This document shows positions 10,995 to 21,454 of a DNA stretch of 64,000 bases, piece by piece; positions within the stretch are counted from its first letter, which is position 1, and each line of letters starts with the position of its first letter. The translations under genes were made by a program, and so were the position numbers. The stretch spans positions 3,720,001-3,784,000 of the forward strand of contig CAUWAG010000012.1 of the NCBI GenBank assembly GCA_963556695.1, in the 5' to 3' direction. The notes under the pieces are model-generated. The model saw only the letters and a list, made by a program, of their open reading frames with translations, did no database searches and was not told where the DNA came from. This stretch comes from Anthostomella pinea. Taxonomy: Eukaryota > Ascomycota > Sordariomycetes > Xylariales > Xylariaceae.

Positions 10995-11403
10995 GGTGTG
11001 GACCTTTAGTGCTTGAATGCAACAATACGTTGTTGGAAAGGGGGGGAAAGGGTGGTAGCTTGGCTGTTGGTGTGGCTTATATCGCCCGACCCGACTCATG
11101 CTTTAGCCAACGCCCTCCCGTTGTTTCTGTTAGTAGGTACCTACCACCATACCGTGCTCTCAGGCCTTAACCAGACGTCTGATTCCGCCCTGAGATGGAG
11201 GCTTACCTGCGATCTGCCAAGCTTCAGGGTGCAGTGACGTGTGACTGGGATGCGGGGTAAACTCGTAGGATTCACACTGTCGTCGACATACATACATGTG
11301 TACACACTTCTCTGCAAAAGCTACAACATTGTTCACCTCCCTTCTAGCAGCGGTACGCCAGCGCAGGAAGCCCGAGTTGGTCGCAAAGACGGAGGACGCA
11401 TAA
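10995..11403. other. Intergenic / unresolved 5' region of glycosidase gene
   Basis: Contains no recognisable gene. It may hold a first exon of the glycosidase gene, because that gene's open frame begins without an ATG, but I cannot place the donor site. Confidence 0.4.
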
Positions 11404-11469
11404 TCGGCAAAGCCCACGCAGACCACCACCACCCAGCCGGGGTTTTCCTGGACGAGCTACTCAGCACCG

Positions 11470-12693
11470 TTGTGCGTGATTCTTCTTCTGGGCATCGTTG
11501 TCATCGCGGTCTACTACCCAAAGTTCATCATCGAAGACCCCAAGCCCAGCAGCCTTGTCGACATGTCGACGAGCTACGAAAGCTGCGTTGCAAACTTCGA
11601 CTTCACATTCCGCGTCGACGCGGTCCGGCGTCAAGCCGAGAGCCTGGCGAGTCACAGCTGGGAGTACGGCACCGCGGCGGAAGCCGTGATGGAGCTGGTG
11701 GACCCGGAGAAGTCGGTCTTTGCCGCGGATCCGTTCCCAGGCGACGAGATACCAACCCAAAATCTGCAGCACCTGGACCCGGCTGTCGAATGGGTGTATC
11801 AGAAGATCCGGACGGACGGCAAGACGCTGTTCGACGACAGCTGGGGCGTGTCTGACCCGGCCGCGCTGGGCGTCATGGCCGTGATGACAGGGCAGCGCTG
11901 GAAGCGGTGGCTGGACGCCGCCGAGCGGCAGAAAGACTACTTGCTGCAGGAAGCACCGCGGTATGGTAATGGGGCCATCAGTCATCGCCAGGAGGTAGCC
12001 GAGCTGTGGTCGGACGCCGTCCATATGTTTCCGCCGTTCTTGGCGTACTACGGGGTGCACAAGCAGGACATGGCATTGATCGAGGAAGCGGTGCGCCAAG
12101 CGCAGCTCTATCGGGACGTCCTGTCCATCAGGGAAGGGCACAGACGAGGCTTGTGGAGGCACATTGTCGGGCCGTCCGACATGGCGGACGAGGGATCGTG
12201 GGCGACCGGGGACGGCTGGGCCGCGTACGGCATGGCGAGGGTGCGGGCGACCATCTCCGGGTGGCGCCCGAGCAACGAAGCCATGCAGGATCAGATCAGA
12301 CAGCTCGATCAATGGATTGGAGAGATTCTGGATGGCGCAATACGCACGGATGACGATGAGGAGAGCGGGCTGCTTAGGAATTACCTTGGGGACGACAGCT
12401 GGTTTGGCGAGACGTCTGGGACGGCTCTGCTTGCGGGTACGGCCTATCGCATGGCTGTGCTGAGACCCGACGTCTATGCCCAGGAAAAGTACTTGGGATG
12501 GGCACATGCAAAAAGACGAGCGGTTGCAGAGAGGGTGGACGATGATGGCTTCGCCTACCCCGCCGTCAATCCGCTCAAGCATGCTTCACGTGAGCCTATC
12601 AACAATAGCCCAGAAGGTGCTAGCTTCATTCTGATGATGGGTTCTGCGTGGAGAGACTGTGTATGTCGAGGCATCTGTCCGCCATCCGCATAG
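11470..12693 (+). CDS. Six-hairpin glycosidase, GH88/GH105 (YteR-like), membrane-anchored
   Basis: Open frame of about 407 aa from 11470, where the first codon is TTG, not ATG. The frame is open back to a TAA at 11401, so the true start is probably in an upstream exon. Near the N-terminus a hydrophobic segment (LCVILLLGIVVIAVYY) forms a probable signal anchor. The body shows family features: DDSWGVSDPAALGVMAVMTG, EVAELWSDAVHMFPPFLAYY, SDMADEGSWATGDGWAAYG (the substrate-pocket region) and the fungal C-terminal signature SFILMMGSAWRDCVCRGIC. Relatives are unsaturated rhamnogalacturonyl or glucuronyl hydrolases that cleave pectin-derived oligosaccharides by hydration of the unsaturated sugar. 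The anchor means it may act on the cell surface or in the secretory pathway. The exact substrate is not determinable. Confidence 0.82.
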   Translation: MCVILLLGIVVIAVYYPKFIIEDPKPSSLVDMSTSYESCVANFDFTFRVDAVRRQAESLASHSWEYGTAAEAVMELVDPEKSVFAADPFPGDEIPTQNLQHLDPAVEWVYQKIRTDGKTLFDDSWGVSDPAALGVMAVMTGQRWKRWLDAAERQKDYLLQEAPRYGNGAISHRQEVAELWSDAVHMFPPFLAYYGVHKQDMALIEEAVRQAQLYRDVLSIREGHRRGLWRHIVGPSDMADEGSWATGDGWAAYGMARVRATISGWRPSNEAMQDQIRQLDQWIGEILDGAIRTDDDEESGLLRNYLGDDSWFGETSGTALLAGTAYRMAVLRPDVYAQEKYLGWAHAKRRAVAERVDDDGFAYPAVNPLKHASREPINNSPEGASFILMMGSAWRDCVCRGICPPSA

Positions 12694-12758
12694 TATATAC
12701 ACGTTACTCGTGTGGGAGACGCAGGCTGTACAGATAAAGAGGACCGAGGTTGAAGCCA

Positions 12759-15064
12759 CTACTTCCGCCTCGCAAGTCGCAGCTTGAGGCCTTTGTCTTC
12801 CGACGTGGCATCGTAGACGCCGTCCATTTGTAGCGTGAGTATGCTGACGCTGTTCTTCATCCGCGCGTCGAGTCTGTGCTTCACTTGCGCGGTGTCCTCG
12901 CCAGGAAGAGGGACTGCTTCCGCACGGCTCCGCCGAAGCAGTCTGGTAGAAAAGTAGAGTCAGTAATTATTCCCTTTTGCCGAAAAACGAAGAGTCGGAA
13001 TGTGTGTCTTGGGAGCAAGGGCTCTTGACACAGGCTAGAAGAGGTAAAATTCGCCCCTGAGACACGGCCAGAAGGGGCAACAAGAGACTCGAAAATGTAC
13101 ATACATCAATATCACGGCAGTAAACTCTACTTGGGCCATCTTTTGGCCTGGGCACACGCGTGGTCCTGAGTACCGTAAGCGTCAGCGTGTTTCCTGTATT
13201 AAATCTTTCACAGCACGACTTACCAGCTGACCATGGCAGATACGCTCCCTTCGGCGGCTGAAAGTGCATTTGCGAACTTCCGGAGGGGTTGAGCCAGCGC
13301 GTGGGCCTGAAGCGAAGCTCGTCGTCATGGCTCGCGGAATCTGTATCCTCCAAGTTGATGTTCCGCCAAATATCGGCATTGAGATGCAGCGCGACGCAAT
13401 TGATGTAGGTCGTGGTATAAGCAGGGATCGTATACGTGCCTTTAGACGTCTTGATCACCTGCGGGGTCGCTCCGGTCTGCTTAGCGATATGGACGAGTGG
13501 CGTGAACAAGCGCAACGTCTCAAACATAAAGGCGACGACCCGCGTAGCTTTGGGGAATACTGCAGCGTAGTCAAGCTCCTGGTTCGTGGCGTCCGCTGGG
13601 AGGATCTGATCAATCTCCTCGAGTAGCCAGTCTTGCCATTCTGGATACCTGGCGAGAAGAGCAACGGCGTAGGAGAGGGTGTTGGCAGTCGTGTCGAAGC
13701 CTGCTGCGGTGAATATGAAGAGGTTACCCGTCATCTCCTCGTCAGACAAGACCTTTTTGCCTTCTGCGCGGCCCTGTGGAGTCTCGCAGTCAGTACAAGG
13801 AGCTTGAAGCAATGGCGAGGACTACGACTGCACGGGCGCAGCGTCGACTGCACAGGGATATAGTGTGACTAGAGCAGTATCACATACCTCGCTTTCAGAG
13901 GCCTGCAGCAGTTGGCTCATGATGTTGCTCCTCGATTCGCCCGTCTTGGAGTTAGCGGCACGGTGACGTTCTTGGTCGAGCATATCGTTGGTAAGAGATG
14001 GAAACTCGTGGATCGCATGACCCAGAGTCTTGAGGTTCAGGTGACCGGGTAGAAACTTGGGGTAATTCGACAGAAACCATTCCGGCAGGATTATAGGGCC
14101 CGCGACATTGTAGATGATGGCCTTGACTGCTTCGATGTAGCTGAGCTCGTAGCCAGGCTTCGGCTTCAGGCTGGCATCATTTTCGAAAGGCACGCTCTCG
14201 CCCATGCCCGCACCGTTCAGAACATGTATGGTGACTTTCTTGATCATGTCGAATATCCCATTGGTCTCGGCGGCCTTATCCTTTGCGCCGCGGTAAACGA
14301 CACTCAGGAGTTCGTCGGTCTGCTTCACACTTTCGTTGAAGACTGCTTTCGATATGCGCTCGTTGATGGCGCTCGCAACGATTCGACGCTGTCTGGCCCA
14401 GTGGTCTCCGTTTGTAGTCAATACATTCCGACCGAAGCGGGCCATGAAGAGATCCATGAGCGAATGTTGCACGAAGTCCCGCGGTCGTCGAAGGATCTCA
14501 TGCGCTATTTCTGGGTCTGAAGTAACCATCTCGGTCATGCTATGATGCCAAGGGTCAGCACAGGTGCGTCTGAACGAACCGGACCAGGCAACACCGAGAC
14601 GCCAATCGTCAGAAGGCCGCGGCGGGGGCATGAAGATTCATGATCCAGCGAGAAGATTGCGCAGTGCCAACGTCATTACAAAGGAGAAAGAAGCCGACAT
14701 GGCTGTGGTCCGAGGATCCTCTAGTAGTGTTGCTCCCAGTTGTTACCTACCGGGCACAAGTGACAAGCACGAAAGACCGCTGATCTCCACACCACTGCCT
14801 GTACGGCCGCAAGCGTTCATGGTGCTCCCACCCATATATGGTGAGAACGATGCGATCGTACATCCACTTGGGAAGCCATTTCTGCAGGTGAGGTCGAAGC
14901 GGGACCGAGAAGGCCATCCAGAAGAAGGAGTTCTGATCCCATGGCACGAAGATCATAGGCAGTCCGGTCTTGCGCGCGTTGATGTAGTTGCGGACGAATT
15001 TGTAGACAAAGGTCGCGCAGTAGGCGGCGAGAAGGCCCACCGCTATGACGGCGATAGAAGGCAT
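12759..15064 (-). CDS. Cytochrome P450 monooxygenase
   Basis: Five exons on the minus strand: 15064-14751, 14539-13888, 13773-13224, 13165-13105 and 12942-12759, with all phases closing to 586 aa. The start is the ATG of a membrane anchor (MPSIAVIAVGLLAAYCATFV). P450 hallmarks: C-helix region WARQRRIVASAIN, I-helix oxygen-activation motif AAGFDTTANTLSYA, K-helix ExxR in MFETLRLFTP, the DxxxFRPTRW-type PERF region (RFRPTRWLNPSG), and the heme loop PWSAGPRVCPG in which the intron splits the AG glycine codon. The conserved C-terminal fungal tail (EAVPLPGED, LLR before it) lies in the last exon. The protein would sit in the ER membrane. The family within CYP nomenclature and the substrate are unknown. 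The intron between exons 1 and 2 is the least certain (GTAGGT donor, CATAG acceptor). Confidence 0.9.
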
Positions 15065-15920
15065 CGTGAATGAATGGCGCGATCGAACAAGGACTGTAGG
15101 GAGATGAAGACCACAACTTGCATGTCTCACGTACGCCAAAACCCAAGACTTGCGATGCGAGTCGCACGCGGCACAGCTTATATGCATGCACTTCGCGTTG
15201 TTGGCTCTCGGTTTCGCGTTCAGCTCCCAACATACCCCTTTCGGGACCAGTTTAATCCGTACCCATTAATACCCCAGTTCTAGAACATTGATTAGGTGGC
15301 ATGCACGGGAGAAGGATGGACATCGCTGTCAGAGACATACAGGGTCCGAATCCAATATGATGCCTGTAACTCCCATGCTAAAGACATGCCTAATAACAGT
15401 CTAACAGAAACGTCAGGATAAAAAAGTTCCATAAGAAAGTTCCTATCGTGTAAAGTTCTACCTATTACCATTACCAGATACACGTGGACCCGCTAACCAT
15501 TACCATCCTGGACACCTGTAATAATAATAGACTCGACTTCCGGACGATCCGGCATCGAGTATCACGCGCAGCCGACTAGCCACACTATCAGCCACAGATC
15601 AGGCCGTCATTGGTGATTGAGCCATCATGAGGCCGGGCGTCGAGGCCGGAGCATGTATCCAAACCTGTACGGGGGCAGATCATATCCCGGCCCAGGAACC
15701 AGGGGCCGGGGGCCGGGGCTGGAAAGGAAACTTGGGAAGGAGGATTCGGGCTGACGAGAGGCAAATAACCACGAGTCGTTGATCTAGAGACGTCCCCGAG
15801 AGACAATGTCTCATGAGTCATGAGCGGGCGAATACCATACGCGAATAAATAGGTCCACTGCTTGTACTACTCTGCTGACGAGTGACGGCAAGGCACCATA
15901 CGGGAGCGGCTGGGTCGGAC
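15065..15920. other. Intergenic region
   Basis: About 0.85 kb upstream of the P450 gene. No supported coding sequence or RNA gene. Confidence 0.5.
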
Positions 15921-15923
15921 CAA

Positions 15924-16322
15924 ACTAAACCCCCCGTTCCCTAGAACTAAACCCCCCGTTCCCTAGAACTAAACCCCCCAAATCAGCCAATCAAAGCGCC
16001 CATATCCGGCGCTCAGCCCCACTAAAGCTCAACCACCACCACCATCACCACCACCACCACGGCGCTCTCAAGGATATATTCCCAGATGGGGGGCTCGCAC
16101 CGCCCCTAGACCCCCGGCTAACCCTAACCACTAACCCTAGCCCTAACCCTACGTCGTTAACCGGCAAGATCATATTTGGTACCTCTGGTTTGGTGGGAAA
16201 CGCAGACAAATGGATGTACTTGTGATGTCGGTGGAGATGGTGCGGCCAATTGGAAGCGCGGGATGGTTGCTAAATGCGGTTAGGAGAGTTTAGTTCTAGG
16301 GAACGGGTTGTTTAGTTTTAAA
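15924..16322. mobile_element. Small TIR element with telomere-like repeats
   Basis: The left end holds two and a half copies of a 22-bp unit containing ACTAAACCCCCCGTTCCCTAGA (15924-15980; 22-bp unit described by its halves ACTAAACCCCCC and GTTCCCTAGA). The right end (about 16286-16322) is the inverted form, TTTAGTTCTAGGGAACGGG. The two ends therefore form terminal inverted repeats about 30 bp long around a roughly 400-bp body with CCACCA repeats and a short interstitial telomeric tract. No transposase is encoded. This looks like a MITE, but I could not define a target duplication. Confidence 0.55.
16118..16153. repeat. Interstitial telomere-like repeat (CCCTAA)n
   Basis: Contains CTAACCCTAACC, then ACTAACCC and TAGCCCTAACCC, i.e. 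degenerate copies of the TTAGGG telomere unit on the reverse strand. It lies inside the small TIR element. Confidence 0.75.
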
Positions 16323-16504
16323 GTTACTGATTTGCAATGGAATATTCAAGGTACAAGACGCAACTATAATACTCGTATCGTGTTCAATATCGTAATCATC
16401 TAGCATGTAGCGACCCACCCACCAAGCCAGTACTATTACTATCACATCTTACTTTGTCCCAGTCATGCGATATACACGATGTCCACCCCTCAGCCACACC
16501 GACT

Positions 16505-17734
16505 CTACGAGCCGAAAGCCTTGTCGTAGTCGACCAGCGTGAAGCGGTAGTGCACCTTGTTGTTCTTGACGCGCTCGACGGCCTCGGCGCATCCCTTCTC
16601 GCCCACAGGCAGCGTCTCGACCATAGGGAAGAGTTTCTTCTCGGCGGCCAGCTTGAGCATGGCCAGGCACTCGGGCCGGTTGCCGATGTGGCTGGCGCCA
16701 ATGCTGGAGCCGTTGGCCATGAACTGCTGGGGCTGGAGGTTCGGGATGGGCTGGTCGGGCAGGCCGACCTGATGGAACCGGCAGCCGACCTTGAGGATGG
16801 ACAGGTAGTTGGACAGGTTGAACTCGTTGGTCATGTCGGCGCTGTTGAGCACGAAGTCGAACTTGAAGGCCAGCGGCTTGGCCCAGTTCTCGTCGCCGCT
16901 GCTGACGAAGTGCTTAGCGCCCAGCTTGAGCGCGTCGTCCTTCTTGCCTGGCGAATGCGAGATCACCGTCACCTCGGCACCCAGAGCGTTTGCCCACATG
17001 ACGGCAAAGTGGCCCAGCCCGCCGAGTCCGACGATGGCGACTTGTGAGCCGGACTTGACACCTGCGCGCACGAGTGGCGAATAGGTTGTGAGTCCGGCGC
17101 AGAGCATGGGCGCGGCCAAGTGCGAGGGGATCGCGTCCGGGATTGGGAACACGAAGTACTCGTGCGCGCGGATGTGTGAGGCGTACCCGCCTTGACTGAT
17201 GGTCTCGTCCGGGTCGACCTCCTTGGGATAGGGGGCGCCGTAGGTGTCTGTTGGCAGAATTAGCATCCGTCTCATACACGCAGCCAAGCAACATGTGTTC
17301 GGTCTAGTACTCACCAACCATGTGCGGGCAATAGTTCTCGTTGTCGCTCTTGCACTGCGGACACTTGAGGCATGCCCAGACCTGGGCACCGACTCCGACG
17401 CGGTCGCCCTCCTTGACATCCTTGACCTTGGAGCCGACCTTGACTGCCTTGCCGACAACCTCGTGACCAACGCAGACGGGCGTGGGAGCGTCTCCCCAGC
17501 CGCCGGTGATGGTGTGAACGTCGGAGCCGCACACGCCGCAGCATTCTATCTTGATGTCAATGTCATTGTCGCCGAACTTCTTGGGCTTGAACTGTAGGGG
17601 CGGTTGTCAGTGTCCCGTTGGTAAGAAGTGAGGGAGGGTGTGCGGTGCGGGTGGCTTACGCTCTGCTTCTTGAAGTCCTGGTACTTGCCCAGCTCGTTGA
17701 TCATGTAACCTTCAAACTGGTCCGGGTAAGGCAT
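16505..17734 (-). CDS. Zinc-dependent alcohol dehydrogenase (cinnamyl-ADH/ADH6-like)
   Basis: Three exons on the minus strand: 17734-17660, 17591-17315 and 17247-16505, giving 364 aa with closed phases. It is a medium-chain dehydrogenase of the NADP-dependent ADH6/ADH7 type. Seen: catalytic-zinc Cys in CCGVCGSDVHT, GHEVVGKAVKVGSKV, a structural-zinc set of cysteines in WACLKCPQCKSDNENYC, and the Rossmann loop GLGGLGHFAV. It would reversibly reduce aliphatic or aromatic aldehydes in the cytosol. It lies head-on downstream of no obvious partner but is on the same strand as the P450 and 1.4 kb from it, so joint function in an alcohol/aldehyde step is possible. The intron 2 donor splits an Asp codon (HMV-D-TYGAPYP). 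Confidence 0.92.
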
Positions 17735-18322
17735 TTTGGCGGCTTGGATTTGCGACTAGGAGTGATGAAAATGTGAGACAGCGGTGGTGTGAGGAGAGTG
17801 TATGTTGGTAATACTCGTGGAGAGGTTACTTGAATTGGGCAAAGGTATGATTTCACCAGAGCAAGAGGGAACGGCTGCCTCTATTTATCACTGACAAAGC
17901 ATACGAGATCCAGCCGCCCGCACTTCACGTAGCTCCAGCGTGTCGGCCATAATGACGACATGAAGTGTACCTAACGGTAGCGGGCATGTCTGAGGTGAGT
18001 GCCGCTCGATGCTCGATGCCCGGGTGGTGAGCGATGTTCAGGTGGTGACGTAGACGGCCGCGGAGTTAGCTCCGGACTCCTCCAGTCGTAGTCGTTGATG
18101 GTGGCCGATAAGACTGTAACTACCTATGTTCAGCTTCATGTGCGGTCGCGAGCCCGAAGTGACATCGGTCGCAAATCAATGTTCCATGCGAGGGGCCCCA
18201 TCAGCCCCGGTTGGGGGACATTCTTGCTCATTGCATACCTCTATATCGAGCAGCCCATTCGGCTGCTAGCGTAAATGCCTATCTGCCCGGGGGGCCCCGT
18301 TTTTAAACAGTATGTCAGCAGT
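17735..18322. other. ADH upstream region
   Basis: Promoter side of the alcohol dehydrogenase gene. No gene seen. The right part borders the transposon zone. Confidence 0.5.
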
Positions 18323-18470
18323 TGTTGAATACACGGATGTTGATTGATTCTATTGATTGTCTTGTTGTTCTGCGTACAGAGATTGATCATCTGTCATCTT
18401 GGTGGGTCAGATGCCCTGTGCGTCTCTGCCCCACTGGAGATCTTCCGGTGTCTATTTCCGGCTCCCATTC
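18323..18470 (+). repeat. LTR-like repeat type B (copy 1, 3' truncated)
   Basis: Begins TGTTGAATACACGG and runs to GGCTCCCATTC. It matches the block at 27433-27581, which keeps the full TGTTGAAT...ATTCAACA ends typical of a retrotransposon LTR. Confidence 0.65.
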
Positions 18471-18475
18471 CAGAC

Positions 18476-18529
18476 AGAACACACACACACACTTTACTCT
18501 GACGATTGGCTCAAATCTGAAATCTGACA
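18476..18529 (-). repeat. Inverted fragment of copia LTR
   Basis: Reverse complement of the first about 50 bp of the type A LTR (contains GATTGGCTCAAAT and ends TGACA). It stands opposite the complete LTR that starts at 18596, making a palindrome with a 66-bp spacer. Confidence 0.65.
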
Positions 18530-18595
18530 CACTGTGAGTCGCGTAGGGCTGCTATTAGCTACTAGGACCAAGCCAAGACCCTTCTGCACCTAACC

Positions 18596-18768
18596 TGTCA
18601 AATTTGAGCCAATCGTCAGAGTGAAGTGTGTGTTTGTATTCTCTGTCTCTGAAGTGTCCCGGTGCGACGGTGGCAGTTTTGTGCCAGAGGGGGCTGGATC
18701 GGGACGGAACAACTAGGCTCCGGTGTCTACCTATTAAGGTGCCCTCTGGGCTCACCTTTAATCCAACA
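18596..18768 (-). repeat. Copia 3' LTR (type A)
   Basis: 173 bp, TGTCAAATTTGAGCC at the left and TTTAATCCAACA at the right. It matches 26220-26389 along its whole length with scattered substitutions and two short indels. Confidence 0.8.
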
Positions 18769-18895
18769 CACCCCCTCAGCCAGGCAGGCAACGGCTCTGG
18801 CTGAACTAGTCTGTAGAGTAAATTACTTCAGGGTCCTGACTCAGAATCTCTTCTCTCTTCTCAATGGCTCCCTCCTGTGACCTCAAATCAAGCTG

Positions 18896-21422
18896 TGTCA
18901 CGGCGAGTGTGACGGCCTGTACAGACCTTCCCACATGACAAGCGGATACTTCCCAATAAGGGAAGGATCTGACCAGGGGATCCCCTTAAAGGGGCAACCT
19001 CCCACTGTACCTACCTCTCTCTCTCTCTACCTTTCCTCTCTAGCCTTGATATTCTTGTCAATACCATCCCCCCACAGAAGTCGGCCACCCCCACTAGTCG
19101 GCCAGCCAAACCCCACCATCACCACCAAAACTCCCACATGTTCACTTATACAGATTCAGCCTGATATTGAAGCTATTCACAATGTATTTAGTGTTCTAGA
19201 TAGCCCTGATCTTGAGGTTTTCCCCAATGCTAAATTTACCCCTTCTGGCTTATGTGATCGAGGAGCTATTACCCCGCCTTTAGTAGCTTAAATAGACTTA
19301 AAGCCTCGTTCTATATGCACCGCAGCATCGTATAGTCGCCCAAAATGCCTCCCTATTCGTATACGGAGGATCAGATGGCTTCGGCAATCTTAGATATCAC
19401 AGATAAGGGCCTATCTGTGCCAAAAGCCGTTCAAAAACACGGTATTTCGCACTAAACGCTGTCTAATCGAATCAATGGCAAGGCTATCAGAACCAAAGCA
19501 CACACACAGCAACAAAGACTATCCCCTGCCCAGGAAAAGACTATAGTCAAGTGGATTTTACTACAAGAAAAGCTCGGCCTAGCCCCTTTACACTCCCTGG
19601 TTTGTGAGATCGTGAAGAAGCTGTTGAAGAGGAAGGGAGATAAGGGCCCCCTATAAGACACCTTCATGGCAGCCTTCAAGCGCTGCAACCCTGAAATCAA
19701 GACAAAAGTCGGCAAAAGGATAGAAGCAGCACGCTTAAAGGGGTTCACGCCTAAGTCAGTTAACTGGTTCTTCAAAATTCTCAAAGATTACGGCTGGGTG
19801 AAGCCAAAGAACACCTATAACGTCAATAAGGGCGGCATTATGGCGGGTTTTGGTAGCTATATCTACCCTTTTAATTCCGGAAAAAATCTCATTAGATTCA
19901 CAGGCATCGATTCCCTAGTTCTAGGTAGTTCTGCTACCAATAAAGCCTTCCTTAAGAGCCCACAGGGCCGTAGCTGGACCTCCTTTATCGAGACCACCTC
20001 AGCAACTGGAAAAATCCTCAAACCAGGTATTATCTTCAAGGGGAAGGACCTCGAAGTGCAGTGGTTCATCGACGAGTTTAAAAAGACCACAAATTGGCAC
20101 TATATATGCTCAGAGAACGGCTGGACTTCAAATGCTATAGCCTACAAGTGGCTAGAAGATATTTTCCTCCTACAAGCAAACGAAGAACGAGGAGGAGACC
20201 TGTCTAAGGCTATCCTCTTAATGCTGGATGGCCAGAAGAGCCACACCTCCGTACGTATACGATTTTTCCTTGTTTTAAATGGACTTTTTTCCATTTTTCC
20301 CGATTTAATATGGTTTGACGCGTATTAATAGGACGAATTGATAAATATATGTTTTCTCAACAACATATTGCTCTGTTTCTTTCCTGCGCATACAAGTTAC
20401 GGCATGCAACCCCTGGATAACGGTCCCTATAATGCCCTGAAGACATACTACCAGAAATTCCTCTCTTAGCTGAATTCCTTGACGGAAGCCTCGCCTGTTG
20501 ACAAGATCAACTTCATCCAGTGCTATAGCAAAGCCAGAACTACCGCCTTCACAAAGCAAAACATCCTCTCTGGCTTCAAAGTCACTGGATGTTATTCTAT
20601 CAGCCGTAGGAAGTGCTTAAAACACTAAGAGATACAAGAAGACAAGAGGAAGACCCCTGAGCTTGATACTTCTAAAAGCTCTGAACAAGAGGACCAGTGG
20701 ACGCCTACTACGAGCCAGCAGATTATGGATTTCGGCAAAAAACGATCTCCAGGAACCAGGCTGAAGTATAGGAAGATAGCGAACGCGTTTAAGGCTAAGA
20801 AGACCGAGTTTATGATTAAGGATAGAAAGATCAAGGCTCTGGAGGCTAAACTAGAGCAGGCACGGCCTAAGAAGCGGAAAAAGGTCTCTAATCCTAACGG
20901 GAAATTCAGAACAGTCACGCAGATACTAAGTACGGGTGGTACTATCACCCCTGGTGCCCTTGCGGGTGAAGCAGAAGTTGTAGTTGTGGATTCAGAGGAT
21001 TCAGAGGATGAAGACGAAGACTCAGCTGAAGAGGAGGTTTTGGACGCTGTATAGGAGCCTAGACACACCCGTTCGGGGCGAGCCATTCAAACGCCCGTAA
21101 GATTATACGAGTAAACAGCTTCAGCGCTTTCGAATGATAATATTGATATAAATCTCCGATCTGAATAGCTTCATTCGTGGGTGGGTGAATAAGGGGGTGT
21201 TTTGGTGGTGACCCCATAATTTGGCTGACCGACTAGTGGGGGTGGCCGACTTCTATGGGGGGATGGTATTGACAAGAATATCAAGGCTAGAGAGGAAAGG
21301 AAGAGAGAGAGAGAGGTAGGTACAGTGGGAGGTTGCCCCTTTAAGGGGATCCCCTGGTCAGATCCTTCCCTTATTGGGAAGTATCCGCTTGTCATGTGGG
21401 AAGGTCTGTGCAGGCCGTCACA
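18896..21422 (+). mobile_element. Pogo/Fot1-like DNA transposon nested in the copia element
   Basis: About 2.5 kb, with inverted arms of about 230 bp at 18909-19136 and 21192-21422. Both arms carry TGTGACGGCCTG, a CAGACCTTCCCACATGACA block, AAGGGGATCCCC-type palindromes and a (CT)n tract. The left end has 12 extra bases (TGTCACGGCGAG) outside the inverted repeat. The flanks are AGCTG on both sides (18891-18895 and 21423-21427), a likely 5-bp target duplication. It is inserted between the copia RNase H end and its polypurine tract. The transposase inside is a pseudogene. Confidence 0.8.
19345..21054 (+). pseudogene. Pogo/Fot1-type DDE transposase, nonsense-riddled
   Basis: A single frame starting MPPYSYTEDQM continues through an 81-nt intron (20251-20331, GTACGT...TAATAG) to the stop at 21054. 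It contains in-frame TAA at 19453, TAA at 19654, TAG at 20467 and TAA at 20626. The order matches the Fot1/pogo family: helix-turn-helix N-terminus, then the DDE core with WTSFIETTSATGK, GWTSNAIAYKWLE, ILLMLDGQKSHTS (second catalytic Asp) and MQPLDNGPYNALK (third). The first catalytic Asp position, usually YNFDETG, reads YNVNKGG: both Asp-to-Asn and Glu-to-Lys are G-to-A changes. The C-terminal region is Lys-rich followed by an acidic stretch. The element cannot encode an active enzyme. Confidence 0.85.
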
Positions 21423-21454
21423 AGCTGCCTTGTCTGAGTGTCTACCAATCCCAA

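Noticed and set aside
9834..11099. 421-codon minus-strand frame opposite the MmgE/PrpD gene
   Set aside because: Antisense shadow of a high-GC3 gene. Its product is rich in Arg, His and Gly with no recognisable family, whereas the plus strand has clear PrpD motifs.
11461..12582. 373-codon minus-strand frame opposite the glycosidase gene
   Set aside because: Antisense shadow; the plus strand carries the conserved family motifs.
18935..19291. Open frame in the left arm of the pogo-like element, with mirror copies at 21171-21476 and 26888-27070
   Set aside because: The similar peptides come from inverted-repeat DNA, not from protein-coding selection.
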